Part shown: positions 17,731-25,986 of the stretch, piece after piece
Numbering within the stretch: position 1 is the stretch's first letter
Layout of the letters: every line of letters starts with the position of its first letter
From: an uncultured Chitinophaga sp.
Lineage (GTDB): Bacteria > Bacteroidota > Bacteroidia > Chitinophagales > Chitinophagaceae
Length of the DNA stretch: 52,375 nucleotides
Direction: 5' to 3'
Assembly (NCBI RefSeq): GCF_946479755.1
Contig: NZ_CAMLHC010000043.1
Coordinates: 1-52,375 of the forward strand
Position numbers and translations under genes: made by a program
Notes under the pieces: generated by a model
Told to the model about the DNA's origin: nothing
Databases searched by the model: none
The model's input: only the letters and a program-made list of their open reading frames with translations

Positions 17731-18690
17731 TTAACCCATCAGTTGTAAGATGGCCACCAAAGCACCTATGCTGATACATACCCAGAGCAGGACCCCTTGC
17801 AGCAACGGCTGCCAGCCGATACCCCTGAAGGCCTGCCGGGTGAGACCGGTACCGATCAGGAAGAGGGTGAGGGAGAGGGCGGTTTTGGCGCTGTGTACGA
17901 GCAATGGTCCGACGGTGCTGACAGCAGGCACCCATGTGTTGAGCACCATGGCCAGCAGAAAGAGGCCGATAAACCATGGGATTTTTATTTTACCGTTGCT
18001 GTTGCGGAAAAGCAGGGTGGTGATAAAAGCCACCGGCATGATCCAGAGGGCGCGGGAGAGTTTTACGGTGGTGGCTACCTGTAAAGCCGTTTCGCCGTAT
18101 TTATTGGCAGCGCCCACCACAGAGCTGGTATCATGGATGGCGATAGCGCTCCACAGTCCGAACTGTTGCTGGGAAAGGCCCAGCCAGTGGCCTACCGCGG
18201 GGAATATAAACAGCGCGAGGGAGTTGAGCAGGAACACGATGCCCAGCGCGACGGAGATTTGTTTTTCCCCTGCTTTGATCACCGGGGAGATGGCGGCGAT
18301 GGCGCTGCCGCCGCAGATGGCGGTGCCGCAGGCGATCAGGTGGGACGTTTGTTTATCTATTTTCAGCAGCCTGCCGGTGACGAGGCCCAGCAGGAGGGTG
18401 CCGGCAATAGAGACGATGGTGAACAGGAAACCGGCTTTGCCGGCCTGTATGGCGGCGTGGGCGTTCATGCCGAAGCCCAGTCCTATCACGGAGAGTTGCA
18501 GCAGCCAGTGCGTTATTTTGGGTGTAATGTGAGCAAAAGGATTGCCGGTTGTTTGCGCCAGCGCCAGCCCGAGCAGCAGGGCTACGGGTGGTTGTACCAC
18601 CGGCAGCAGTGTAGCGGCTGCCGCGGCGATAAAAATTATTTTAGGTAGATGGAGTGCTTCCCTTCTGTGTCCGGTCTTTTGTAATTGCAT
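17731..18690 (-). CDS. YeiH/UPF0324 family membrane protein (putative sulfate exporter family)
   Basis: The 319-residue protein has about 10 hydrophobic helices. Family signatures are QLSVIGLGFGMNAHAAIQAG, ACGTAICGGSAIAAISPVI and IAIHDTSSVVGAANKYGE. The family is annotated as putative sulfate exporters, and E. coli YeiH is controlled by a LysR-type regulator. No such regulator is encoded next to it here. Upstream at 18713-18744 the minus strand shows TTTG, 20 nt, then GACCTTTG, one mismatch from a Bacteroidota promoter. Confidence 0.87.
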   Translation of the reverse strand: MQLQKTGHRREALHLPKIIFIAAAAATLLPVVQPPVALLLGLALAQTTGNPFAHITPKITHWLLQLSVIGLGFGMNAHAAIQAGKAGFLFTIVSIAGTLLLGLVTGRLLKIDKQTSHLIACGTAICGGSAIAAISPVIKAGEKQISVALGIVFLLNSLALFIFPAVGHWLGLSQQQFGLWSAIAIHDTSSVVGAANKYGETALQVATTVKLSRALWIMPVAFITTLLFRNSNGKIKIPWFIGLFLLAMVLNTWVPAVSTVGPLLVHSAKTALSLTLFLIGTGLTRQAFRGIGWQPLLQGVLLWVCISIGALVAILQLMG

Positions 18691-18712
18691 AGCAGCATTG
18701 ATTATTCAGACA

Positions 18713-18744
18713 CAAAGGTCTGTTCATTTGCTGCCGGAGTCAAA
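18713..18744 (-). promoter_or_regulatory. Near-consensus promoter for the YeiH-type gene
   Basis: On the minus strand TTTG (18741-18744) is 20 nt from GACCTTTG (18713-18720), which differs from TAnnTTTG in one base. It lies 23 nt upstream of the ATG. An adjacent dyad CATAAC...GTTATG (about 18763-18779) could bind a regulator. Confidence 0.27.
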
Positions 18745-18786
18745 TGGTCAAAAGTGATCTTCCATAACTTTTGGTTATGACTCTCA

Positions 18787-19623
18787 TTAATCCACGGAAA
18801 CGATAAACTTATTGAATTTACCCGCAAAGTCTTCCTGCAGGCTCTTTTCGATGCCATTGAAGTAGTGGATGATAAAGTTGCGTTGCAGCCTGCGGGTGGT
18901 GGCGCCTGACAGTTGCAGGGGGCGGGAATGCACTACGCCGATCAGCTGTTTACCCTGGCATACCAGCACGATGCGGTACAGCGGGCTGGGATCGTCGATA
19001 CCGCTTTCGTAGTTGAAATAGAGGGTGTAAGGACGCAGGGTTTTATCTTCTTCCAGTTTGAAATTGCGGATGAACGCCTGCATGTCTTCTTCGCGGTGTT
19101 CTTTATGTTCCCGAAGATAGTTGACCAGCGCTGTTTCTATCACGGTACCGCCGCGAATGTTTTTCTTTTCCGTATAGCCGCTTAGGTTAGCCCACATTTT
19201 TTCGCCGTTGGTGGCTACGGGGAGGCGTATATCTTTTTCCAGCACGCCGGCGTCCACACCGTCGACTTTGAGTTTGCGGCCTTTACGGAACAGCGGTTTG
19301 GCGTATTCTGCGGCGCTGATGTCGATATCCACGCTGACAGGGTGCCAGCCGTCTTTTGCCGGGGCGCAGTGGACGGGGATATAATCGGCGAGGGTGGCGA
19401 TGACATCGCCTTTGGGGCCGGAGCGGATCACCGTACCGGGAGATACTCTTTCGCCGATAATGGCAGCGCCCACGCTGGTAGCGACTTTTTTGCCGGCAGG
19501 TTTCTTTTTGGCTGTGGCGGTAGTGCTGGTACTGGTTTCTGTTTCGTTGCCAAACCGGCTGTGTTTATCTGAATGGCAGGCAAACAACACCATCGCCAGG
19601 GCCAAATAACAAAAATTCTTCAT
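18787..19623 (-). CDS. Uncharacterised lipoprotein
   Basis: The protein has 278 residues from ATG 19623. The signal MKNFCYLALAMVLFACHSDK has a lipobox LFAC with Cys16, so it is probably lipidated. A Ser/Thr/Lys-rich linker (ETSTSTTATAKKKPAGKK) precedes a globular region with VSPGTVIRSGPKGDVIATLADYIPVHC, reminiscent of an SH3b-like fold. The C-terminal part has YFNYESGIDDPSPLYRIVLVCQGKQLIGVVHSRPL. I do not recognise a named family. A longer frame upstream to 19710 lacks a signal and is unlikely to be used. Confidence 0.7.
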   Translation of the reverse strand: MKNFCYLALAMVLFACHSDKHSRFGNETETSTSTTATAKKKPAGKKVATSVGAAIIGERVSPGTVIRSGPKGDVIATLADYIPVHCAPAKDGWHPVSVDIDISAAEYAKPLFRKGRKLKVDGVDAGVLEKDIRLPVATNGEKMWANLSGYTEKKNIRGGTVIETALVNYLREHKEHREEDMQAFIRNFKLEEDKTLRPYTLYFNYESGIDDPSPLYRIVLVCQGKQLIGVVHSRPLQLSGATTRRLQRNFIIHYFNGIEKSLQEDFAGKFNKFIVSVD

Positions 19624-19754
19624 AATTGATTGGTACACAGAATGTAAGATAGCTAAAATTATCCAATCCGCGATGAGTGCCGCGCGGGTGGATGGCATAG
19701 GATATGCCAACGGGCACTATTGTTCCCGTTGCGCTACCGGACTTTCAGTCCATG

Positions 19755-20132
19755 TCAGTATTCCGAGAAGATAACGGTATCGCCTATCTGAAGACGGCGG
19801 ATTTCTTTCATGCTGGAGAAGGGATCGAGGGGCGACCATGCGGCGGCGGTGAAGAGCTGCACCGGGCGCCCTTGCAGTTGTTGTGTGAGACTGGCGGTGG
19901 TGGCCGATGGGAGGGCGGCAGGTTTGATATAATAAATCCTGGGATCGTCTTTCAGATGGACCACATAGCCCGGAGAGCTTTTGGTGACTTCTGTTACCTG
20001 GCCGGTGACCGGCCTGCAACTGGTTTTACTGATCCGGCGTGCGGAGGGGATGCCTGAAATAAGCAATATCAGCAGGATACTGGCTACAATCAACAGCGTA
20101 GCCGGGCCTTTGTTGTTGGCTTTGTTTTTCAT
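19755..20132 (-). CDS. Small membrane-anchored protein of unknown function
   Basis: The protein has 125 residues. A basic N-terminus (MKNKANNKGPA) is followed by one helix (TLLIVASILLILLISGIP) and a soluble part with RPVTGQVTEVTKSSPGYVVHLKDDPRIYYIKPAA, which looks like a small beta domain. No family is recognised. It lies 131 nt upstream of the lipoprotein gene on the same strand; the pair may be co-expressed. Confidence 0.6.
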   Translation of the reverse strand: MKNKANNKGPATLLIVASILLILLISGIPSARRISKTSCRPVTGQVTEVTKSSPGYVVHLKDDPRIYYIKPAALPSATTASLTQQLQGRPVQLFTAAAWSPLDPFSSMKEIRRLQIGDTVIFSEY

Positions 20133-20190
20133 CGTCAGTTGGCAGTTGTGGTAGTACAGGTAATGCTCGAATGTACGAAAATATATGAAT

Positions 20191-20215
20191 AAAAAAAGCA
20201 GGCTGTAAGCCTGCT
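20191..20215 (-). terminator. Rho-independent terminator after the acidic-tail gene
   Basis: On the minus strand an 8-bp stem AGCAGGCT / AGCCTGCT with a 3-nt loop is followed directly by seven T. It lies 19 nt after the stop of the gene at 20234-20803. Confidence 0.75.
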
Positions 20216-20233
20216 CAGTATCAATAGATTGCT

Positions 20234-20803
20234 TTAATTTTTTTTCGTGTCGCTTTCATCTTCCCAATCTTCGCTTTCGTCCCAGTCTTCATCTTCGTCC
20301 CAGTCGTCTTCCTCTTCCTCGATCAGGAGGCTTTCATCGGAGCCGGGTTCGATGTTGTTGGCGCGCCAGTGGGCTACTATTTCATCGTTTTTTTTCTGTA
20401 CGGCGTCGAAGCTGTCGATTTTTCCTTCGTCAAAGCGGACTTCCACATCGGGGAGTGCTTTGATGGCGTTAAAGCATGCTTCCAGCAGGCTGATGTTGGC
20501 GGGTGCGTTACGCAGTGCACTATACGAAAGCCGGATGGCATCGAACGGGCCGCTGTTATGGAACACTTCCTCGCCGTTGAGCATAGGGAAAAGCCAGATC
20601 AGTACGTCGTCTCCGGTTTCTTCGTCATTCAGGATGCCAAAAAAGTCATCGAGTTGTTCAAATCCAAGTGGCGCCAGTTGCATAAAGGTCTGGCTCCGGG
20701 GCGGGAATTTAGGATGCTCTTCCCCCGTGATCAGGAACAATTCGCCGAAACGGGGTTTATCTTTGGCAACAAACCGGAAGTCAATGAGGATATCGTTTTC
20801 CAT
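20234..20803 (-). CDS. Uncharacterised protein with highly acidic C-terminal tail
   Basis: The protein has 189 residues. The first about 150 residues form an alpha/beta-looking globular domain (MENDILIDFRFVAKDKPRFG; FDAIRLSYSALRNAPANISLLEACFNAI). The last about 35 are almost only Asp, Glu, Trp and Ser, with repeated DWDE/EDWDESEDW units. No signal peptide is present, so it is probably cytosolic. No family is recognised. Acidic Trp-spaced tails suggest contact with a basic partner or Ca2+, but this is a guess. A terminator follows. Confidence 0.65.
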   Translation of the reverse strand: MENDILIDFRFVAKDKPRFGELFLITGEEHPKFPPRSQTFMQLAPLGFEQLDDFFGILNDEETGDDVLIWLFPMLNGEEVFHNSGPFDAIRLSYSALRNAPANISLLEACFNAIKALPDVEVRFDEGKIDSFDAVQKKNDEIVAHWRANNIEPGSDESLLIEEEEDDWDEDEDWDESEDWEDESDTKKN

Positions 20804-20858
20804 TGATGGCTTTTCGTTTATACTGTAATTTAATGGTTTAATCGGAAAGGTATTTAAA

Positions 20859-21296
20859 TTATTTCTCCTGGATAAGTGCTGCAGCGATCTTGCGGTAGGC
20901 GTGCAGGTACTTGTTCAGACGGGCCACATCTTTTTCTTCCACGGTGGTCATACGGCGGATGTCCATATTGTCCGTCAGATCGTTGAGCTTAACGGTAGCG
21001 GCCAAACGGTTTTGCAGGGTACGGTGTACAAAATGTTCGTAGTCCTCTTCTTCTGATTGTTTGGTCACGCAGCGGAGGGCTTCCAGCAGGTGCGGCGCCA
21101 GGCCTTCACGGGCAAGGGCTTCAAAGGTCCAGTGGCTGTCTTCCACCACGTCATGCAGTACGCCCACGATTTTCTCATCGGTGGTACGTCCCATCTGCAT
21201 TACGCGGAGGACGTGGGTGATGTAAGGCTGGCCATATTTATCCACCTGGCCCTGGTGGGCCTCAGTGGCAATAGCGATTGCACGGGTTAGATCCAT
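20859..21296 (-). CDS. Small HD-domain hydrolase (RelA/SpoT hydrolase-like)
   Basis: The 145 residues cover only the HD hydrolase half of a RelA/SpoT protein. EAHQGQVDKYGQPYITHVLRVM supplies the first His and HVLRV, GVLHDVVEDS supplies the HD and ED metal ligands, and KLNDLTDNM supplies the later Asp. This layout fits single-domain alarmone hydrolases (SAH/MESH1-like), though such HD proteins are also annotated as generic phosphohydrolases. ATG 21296 (MDLTRAIAI) is chosen. Upstream lies the CGCAAAG palindrome. Confidence 0.75.
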   Translation of the reverse strand: MDLTRAIAIATEAHQGQVDKYGQPYITHVLRVMQMGRTTDEKIVGVLHDVVEDSHWTFEALAREGLAPHLLEALRCVTKQSEEEDYEHFVHRTLQNRLAATVKLNDLTDNMDIRRMTTVEEKDVARLNKYLHAYRKIAAALIQEK

Positions 21297-21307
21297 GCGG
21301 TAAATGT

Positions 21308-21493
21308 AGGTTTTTTCTCGCAAAGGGTTTTCACGCAAAGGAGCTAAGAGAGCAAAGACCGCGAAGTTTTTTTATTAAAAATAATAAGAAAAAGAAGGAG
21401 CGAAGATCATTTGATCTTCGCTCCTCTGTTTTTTTAGCTCGCTTATATAATCTTGGCGTTCTTAGCTTCCTTTGTGTTCTTTGCGAGAAAACT
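21308..21493. repeat. Long palindrome of the CGCAAAG family
   Basis: The left arm (about 21312-21368) contains CTCGCAAAGGG, CACGCAAAGGAGCTAAGA and GAGCAAAGACCGCGAAG. The right arm (about 21449-21490) is an inverted version with TTGGCGTTCTTAGCTTCC, TTTGTG and TTCTTTGCGAGAAAA. The hairpin at 21396-21425 sits in the middle. Words and layout match the element at 7691-7866. Confidence 0.62.
21396..21425 (-). terminator. Bidirectional hairpin terminator downstream of nagB
   Basis: A stem of 13-14 bp, AGGAGCGAAGATCA with its inverse, is flanked by an A-rich run on the left (T-rich on the minus strand) and CTGTTTTTTT on the right. It lies about 66 nt past the nagB/PIG-L stop and probably ends the minus-strand glycan operon. 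Confidence 0.68.
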
Positions 21494-23417
21494 ACATGAA
21501 GTGGTAACGTACAAACGCTTCCATCGCGGAGTATTTCTGCAGACCGAGCTGGTCGTACAGGTTAGCGGTGTTGGCGTTGCGGTCTTCCGCACGTTGCCAG
21601 AATTCGCGCAGGTCGGTACCCTGGAAAGGCACCACGTCTTTCTGGCTCTGGTGGATGAAGATACCGAGGCGTTTCTGGAGCACCTGGTCGGGGCTCATGG
21701 GTACCGCCATTTCGATTTCATGGATATCCCATTCCTGCCATGCGCCTTTGTAGAGCCATACCCAGCAGTCTTTCATCCATTCTTCGTGTTTCAGCCTGTC
21801 GAGGGCTGCGAAGATGATGTCCAGGCATACTTTGTGGGTACCGTGCGGATCGGCGAGGTCACCGGCGCAATAGATCTGTTGCGGTTTGATTTTACGGAGC
21901 AGGTCTACTGTGAGCTGGATATCTTCTTCACCCATTGGTTTCTTTTCCACGAGGCCTGTTTCGTAGAACGGCAGGTTCTGGAAGTGGGCGTTTTCTTCGG
22001 GGATACCTACGTAGCGGCAGGTGGCTTTTGCTTCGCAGCGACGGATCAGGCCTTTGATAGCGCGGTTTTCCGGCGTATCCTTCTGGCTTGGTTTTTTACC
22101 GCGGATAAAGGCTTTGGCTTCTTCCAGGATCTGGGAGCTTTTGCTTTTATCGATATCGAACATGCCTTCGAAGCCTACGGCGAAGTCGATGAAACGCAGC
22201 AGGAACTCGTCGGTAACAGCGATGTTGCCGGAAGTCTGGTAAGCTACGTGTACGTCGTGGCCTTGTTCGTGCAGGCGGATAAAGGTACCGCCCATAGAGA
22301 TGATATCATCGTCAGGGTGCGGAGAGAAGATCAGCACGGTTTTTTTGGCAGGCTCGGAACGTTCCGGGTGGTTAGGCAGCTGCGGGCCGGGTTTACCACC
22401 AGGCCAGCCGGTAATGGTATCGCGGATGGCGTTGAATTCTTTGATATTGAGCTCATAGGCAGAACCGTACTGTACGATCAGGTCGTTGAGACCATTTTCG
22501 TTATAGTCTTTATCCGTGAGCATCAGGATGGGCTTGTTCAGCTTCAGGGCCAGGCTGGTCACGGCTTTGCGGATCAGGCCGGGTGTCCATTCGCAATCGC
22601 CGGTGAGCCAGGGTTCTTTAAAGCGGGTGAGCTCTGCAGAAGCCTGTTCATCGATCACGAATTTGCAGTTAGGATGCTGTTGCAGCAGGGAAGCAGGCAC
22701 CTGGTCGGTGCTGTGGCCTTCTACGGAACGGCAAACGATTTTCGCCTTGTGGGAGCCCCATGCCATCAGGATCACCTTTTTGGCTTTGAAGATGGTGCTC
22801 AGGCCCATGGTGATGGCCAGACGAGGCACCTGGCTCATGTTGGGGAACTCGTAGGCGTTAGCCAGGCGGGTGCTGTTGTCCAGCGTTACCAGGCGGGTAT
22901 GTGAGTTGATGTTGGAACCGGGCTCGTTGAAGCCAATGTGGCCGTTGTTGCCGATGCCCAGGATCTGGATATCGATACCACCGGCTTCTTCAATACGCCT
23001 GTCGTAATCAGCGCAATATTGTTTGATCTGATCTTTCGGGATGGTACCATCAGGAATATGGTATTGTCCTTCCGGGATATCGATGTGATTGAAGAGGTGT
23101 TCCTTCATAAAGCGGTTGTAGCTCTGCAGCGCATCCGGCTCTATGGGGTAATATTCGTCGAGGTTAAAGGTGATCACATTTTTGAAGCTCAGTCCTTCCT
23201 CTTTGTGCAGACGAACCAATTCGGCGTAGAGATATTTAGGGGTAGAGCCTGTGGCCATGCCCAGCACACATTTTTGATTGGCGGCTGCTTTTTCGCGAAT
23301 CAATGCAGCTATTTCATGGGCTGCTGCTTTGGAACCCTCTTTGGCAGAGGGATGTATTTCCACAGCAATTTGCTCAAAGCTGTCAATCAGTTCGATTTCC
23401 TGATGATTAATCGTCAT
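21492..23417 (-). CDS. nagB: Glucosamine-6-phosphate deaminase fused to PIG-L family deacetylase
   Basis: The protein has 641 residues, about 2.4 times a normal NagB. Residues 1 to about 285 are NagB: VLGMATGSTPKYLYAEL, FNLDEYYP (D87) and LGIGNNGHIGFNEPGS (H160, E165). A linker contains GWPGGKPGPQLPNHPERSEP. From about 358 comes a PIG-L/LmbE-type deacetylase with the metal motif SPHPDDDIISMGG (H367). NagB turns GlcN-6-P into Fru-6-P and ammonia. A fused zinc deacetylase could supply GlcN-6-P from GlcNAc-6-P, which fits the lack of a recognisable nagA in the window. The fusion is known in Bacteroidota. It is the last gene of the minus-strand glycan array; an AAACGTTT site lies 5 nt upstream of the ATG. 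Confidence 0.92.
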   Translation of the reverse strand: MTINHQEIELIDSFEQIAVEIHPSAKEGSKAAAHEIAALIREKAAANQKCVLGMATGSTPKYLYAELVRLHKEEGLSFKNVITFNLDEYYPIEPDALQSYNRFMKEHLFNHIDIPEGQYHIPDGTIPKDQIKQYCADYDRRIEEAGGIDIQILGIGNNGHIGFNEPGSNINSHTRLVTLDNSTRLANAYEFPNMSQVPRLAITMGLSTIFKAKKVILMAWGSHKAKIVCRSVEGHSTDQVPASLLQQHPNCKFVIDEQASAELTRFKEPWLTGDCEWTPGLIRKAVTSLALKLNKPILMLTDKDYNENGLNDLIVQYGSAYELNIKEFNAIRDTITGWPGGKPGPQLPNHPERSEPAKKTVLIFSPHPDDDIISMGGTFIRLHEQGHDVHVAYQTSGNIAVTDEFLLRFIDFAVGFEGMFDIDKSKSSQILEEAKAFIRGKKPSQKDTPENRAIKGLIRRCEAKATCRYVGIPEENAHFQNLPFYETGLVEKKPMGEEDIQLTVDLLRKIKPQQIYCAGDLADPHGTHKVCLDIIFAALDRLKHEEWMKDCWVWLYKGAWQEWDIHEIEMAVPMSPDQVLQKRLGIFIHQSQKDVVPFQGTDLREFWQRAEDRNANTANLYDQLGLQKYSAMEAFVRYHFM

Positions 23418-23421
23418 TTGT

Positions 23422-23429
23422 AAACGTTT
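23422..23429. promoter_or_regulatory. Candidate operator upstream of nagB
   Basis: The palindrome AAACGTTT lies 5 nt upstream of the nagB ATG. A shorter relative (AACGTT, 23536-23541) lies further up in the same AT-rich region. The same core is inside the 12-bp palindrome at 32797-32808. It resembles LacI-family operators with a central CG. Confidence 0.38.
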
Positions 23430-23631
23430 TTGATTAGATGCGGTTTAAAAACGAGCCGGAAAATTAAAAAAAATACTGCTAATCTCTGCTAAAATTTAGC
23501 TCTTATTTAATTTAAATTTATTTTAACTTAATAAGAACGTTTTTTATATTGTAATACATTCTTATCCGGCGTTATTACCCCGGCCTACGATGTGATTAGT
23601 ATTAATTTGGTGTAGGAGTCATTCATAAATG

Positions 23632-23661
23632 AAACCGCCCGGCCTGTAAGCCGGGCGGTTT
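23632..23661 (-). terminator. Terminator after the GH20 gene
   Basis: A perfect 12-bp GC-rich stem (AAACCGCCCGGC with its inverse, 6-nt loop) starts 8 nt beyond the GH20 stop. On the minus strand the stem ends in TTT followed by CATTTATG. A T-rich stretch is also present on the plus side. This suggests that nagB may have its own transcript. Confidence 0.7.
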
Positions 23662-23668
23662 TGTTATT

Positions 23669-25957
23669 TTATTGTATGATCATTTCATCTACGAAGAGCC
23701 AGGCGGGATTACCGGCGCCTTCGCCTCCGGCAGGGATGGTCCCGAAGTTGGTGGCGCTGAGTTTCACAAAACGTCCGCGGGCTTCCACCTTGCCCCGTAC
23801 CTGGTTGATACCGGTTTGGTTGAAAGCGGTCTGTTTATAGACTTCCTTATACGTCTTACCGTCATCTGATACAGAGAATGTCACCTGTTTGGGCGGATAT
23901 ACCCAGTTGCCCCGCAGGTTCAGCGTATTCAGTCCTACCATGCGGATATCCTGGATGCTGTCCAGTTCCACAACGGCTTCCATGTTTTTGCCGTTATAGC
24001 CGAACCACTGCCCGTCGTTATAGGAGGCGATGCCTTCGATACCGTTTACCAGCGCAAAGCTGCTTCCCGGATCGTATTCCTTGCTGGGAGGGGCGGCGAG
24101 GGTCACCTTTTTGCCGAGTCCTTTGTGGAACAGGAAATGCTGGCTGTACTCGTTGCCGAAGGGTTTATCGCCTTCAAATACCTGCGCCCGCAGGGTGCCG
24201 GACTGTTGTATCTGTACAGGCCCGCTATATGCCTGGGATTGCAGGGAAGGAGCGGTGCTGTCGAGGGTGTAAACGATTTTACCGCCATCCAGCTTGCTGT
24301 CGAGCTTTACTTCCACGCCGCCTTTTTTATTGTCGGCCACGGCGCCGGTCACTTCAAACACATGTTTGGCGTAGTTGACTTTCTTCTGGTCGAGCCGTTT
24401 TACATGTACTTTCAGCCTGTCCACGAAGTTATCGTAGTTGCGTTTACCGGCAGGAGACCACAGTACTTCTGCCAGTGCGGCAGCGCGGGGGTACACCATG
24501 TATTCGAGATAGTCGGTGTTGGCGATGTATTCGGTCCACAGGTTGGCCTGCGCGCCTTTGATGTATTTGGCTTCTTCCTTGGTCAGCTCGGTGGGTATGG
24601 GTTCATAGCTGTATACTTTGCTGACAGGGGTATATCCGCCGATGGCCAGCGGTTCGTTGTGGCCCTGTGACTGGTAGTGGTCGAAGTAGCAGAAGCTGCC
24701 CGGCGTCATGATCACATCATGGTGCTGTTTGGCAGCGGCGATGCCGCCTTCGATGCCGCGCCAGCTCATTACGGTGGCGTTGGGGGCGAGGCCGCCTTCG
24801 AGGATTTCGTCCCAGCCGATGATCTGGCGGCCTTTGCTGTTCAGGTATTTTTCCATGCGCTGTATGAAGTAGCTCTGCAGGGCATGGGCGTCTTTAAGGC
24901 CTTCCTGTTTCATGCGGGCCTGGCATTTGGGGCATTTCTCCCAGCGCACTTTAGGGCATTCGTCGCCGCCGATGTGGATGTATTTGCTGGGGAACAGCGG
25001 CAGTACTTCGTCCAGTACGTCCTGGAGGAAGGCAAACACGCTGTCGTTGCCGGCGCAGAACACATCATCATATACGCCCCAGCGGGTACCTACCTCGTAG
25101 GGACCGCCGGTGCAGCCCAGGTTGGGATAGGCGGTGAGGGCGGCGAGTGCGTGGCCGGGCATCTCTATTTCAGGGATGACGGTCACAAAATGGTCGGTCG
25201 CATATTGCACCACTTCTTTTACCTGTTCCTGTGTATAGAAGCCACCATAGGGCTTCCCGTCGTACTTATTGTCAGCATAACGGCCGGCCATGGTTTCTTT
25301 GCGTTTGGAGGCCACTTCCTGCAGGCGCGGATATTTTTTGATTTCGATGCGCCAGCCCTGGTCTTCCGTGAGGTGCCAGTGGAAGGTGTTGTATTTGTGC
25401 ATGGCCAGCAGATCGATGTATTTCTTGATGAATTCTACCGGGAAGAAGTGACGCCCTACGTCGAGGTGGAGGCCACGGTAGGCAAAGCGGGGAGCGTCGG
25501 TGATGCTGACGCCGGGGATGTACATGGCCTCGGCCTTTTGTACGGGCAGCAGCTGGATGAGCGACTGTATGCCGTAGAAGGTGCCGGCGCCGCTGTTACC
25601 GTTGATGACAACGCCTTTGCCGTCGACATTCAGCGTATAGCCTTCTGCGTTGGTAGTATCGTTACCGGTATGCAGGGTGATAACGTTCCTGTCGCCCTGT
25701 TCTTTGATATCCAGTTCGTAGCCGGTCAGTTCTTTCAGCCAGGCGTTGAAGAGGGCCGCTGTTTTGCGGTCTGCCTCGCCGGTGGCGACGATCACGGTGT
25801 GTTTGTCGAGCAGGAACGAGTCCTGTTTTTCCGTGATGCTGGCCGGCATCGGGATGATGCTTACTTTTCCTTTGGGCGCATCTGCATGGCGTGAGCCGGA
25901 GCAGCTGCCCAGGGCGGCGGCGCCACCCAGGAGGCACAGGTAGAACAATTTTTTCAT
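23669..25957 (-). CDS. Beta-N-acetylhexosaminidase, GH20 lipoprotein
   Basis: The 762-residue exo-enzyme releases terminal beta-GlcNAc/GalNAc from glycans. The signal MKKLFYLCLLGGAAALGSC has a lipobox (C19), so it is membrane-anchored, probably outer-membrane or periplasmic. In order: GH20 N-terminal domain (about 30-150), the catalytic barrel (about 155-510) with FHWHLTEDQGWRIEIKKYP and IHIGGDECP (catalytic D332-E333), a chitobiase C-terminal-like module (KIVYTLDSTAPSLQS), and an F5/8C-like carbohydrate-binding tail (about 645-762). ATG 25957 is preferred to ATG 25972. It is 29 nt downstream of the endonuclease/phosphatase-like gene. Confidence 0.94.
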   Translation of the reverse strand: MKKLFYLCLLGGAAALGSCSGSRHADAPKGKVSIIPMPASITEKQDSFLLDKHTVIVATGEADRKTAALFNAWLKELTGYELDIKEQGDRNVITLHTGNDTTNAEGYTLNVDGKGVVINGNSGAGTFYGIQSLIQLLPVQKAEAMYIPGVSITDAPRFAYRGLHLDVGRHFFPVEFIKKYIDLLAMHKYNTFHWHLTEDQGWRIEIKKYPRLQEVASKRKETMAGRYADNKYDGKPYGGFYTQEQVKEVVQYATDHFVTVIPEIEMPGHALAALTAYPNLGCTGGPYEVGTRWGVYDDVFCAGNDSVFAFLQDVLDEVLPLFPSKYIHIGGDECPKVRWEKCPKCQARMKQEGLKDAHALQSYFIQRMEKYLNSKGRQIIGWDEILEGGLAPNATVMSWRGIEGGIAAAKQHHDVIMTPGSFCYFDHYQSQGHNEPLAIGGYTPVSKVYSYEPIPTELTKEEAKYIKGAQANLWTEYIANTDYLEYMVYPRAAALAEVLWSPAGKRNYDNFVDRLKVHVKRLDQKKVNYAKHVFEVTGAVADNKKGGVEVKLDSKLDGGKIVYTLDSTAPSLQSQAYSGPVQIQQSGTLRAQVFEGDKPFGNEYSQHFLFHKGLGKKVTLAAPPSKEYDPGSSFALVNGIEGIASYNDGQWFGYNGKNMEAVVELDSIQDIRMVGLNTLNLRGNWVYPPKQVTFSVSDDGKTYKEVYKQTAFNQTGINQVRGKVEARGRFVKLSATNFGTIPAGGEGAGNPAWLFVDEMIIQ

Positions 25958-25986
25958 TGACACTTTTAGCATTTCGATGATGAGAA

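Noticed and set aside
21308..21493. CRISPR array because of repeated CGCAAAG words
   Set aside because: The words are arranged as inverted arms of one palindrome, with irregular spacing and no equal-length spacers; no cas genes are present.
21453..22904. A 483-codon open frame antisense to nagB/PIG-L
   Set aside because: It has no recognisable motif and a composition expected from the complement of a real gene; the minus strand carries intact NagB and PIG-L motifs.
24677..25894. A 405-codon open frame antisense to the GH20 gene
   Set aside because: It is the complement of GH20 coding sequence; low-complexity Val/Phe/Gly-rich translation with no family.
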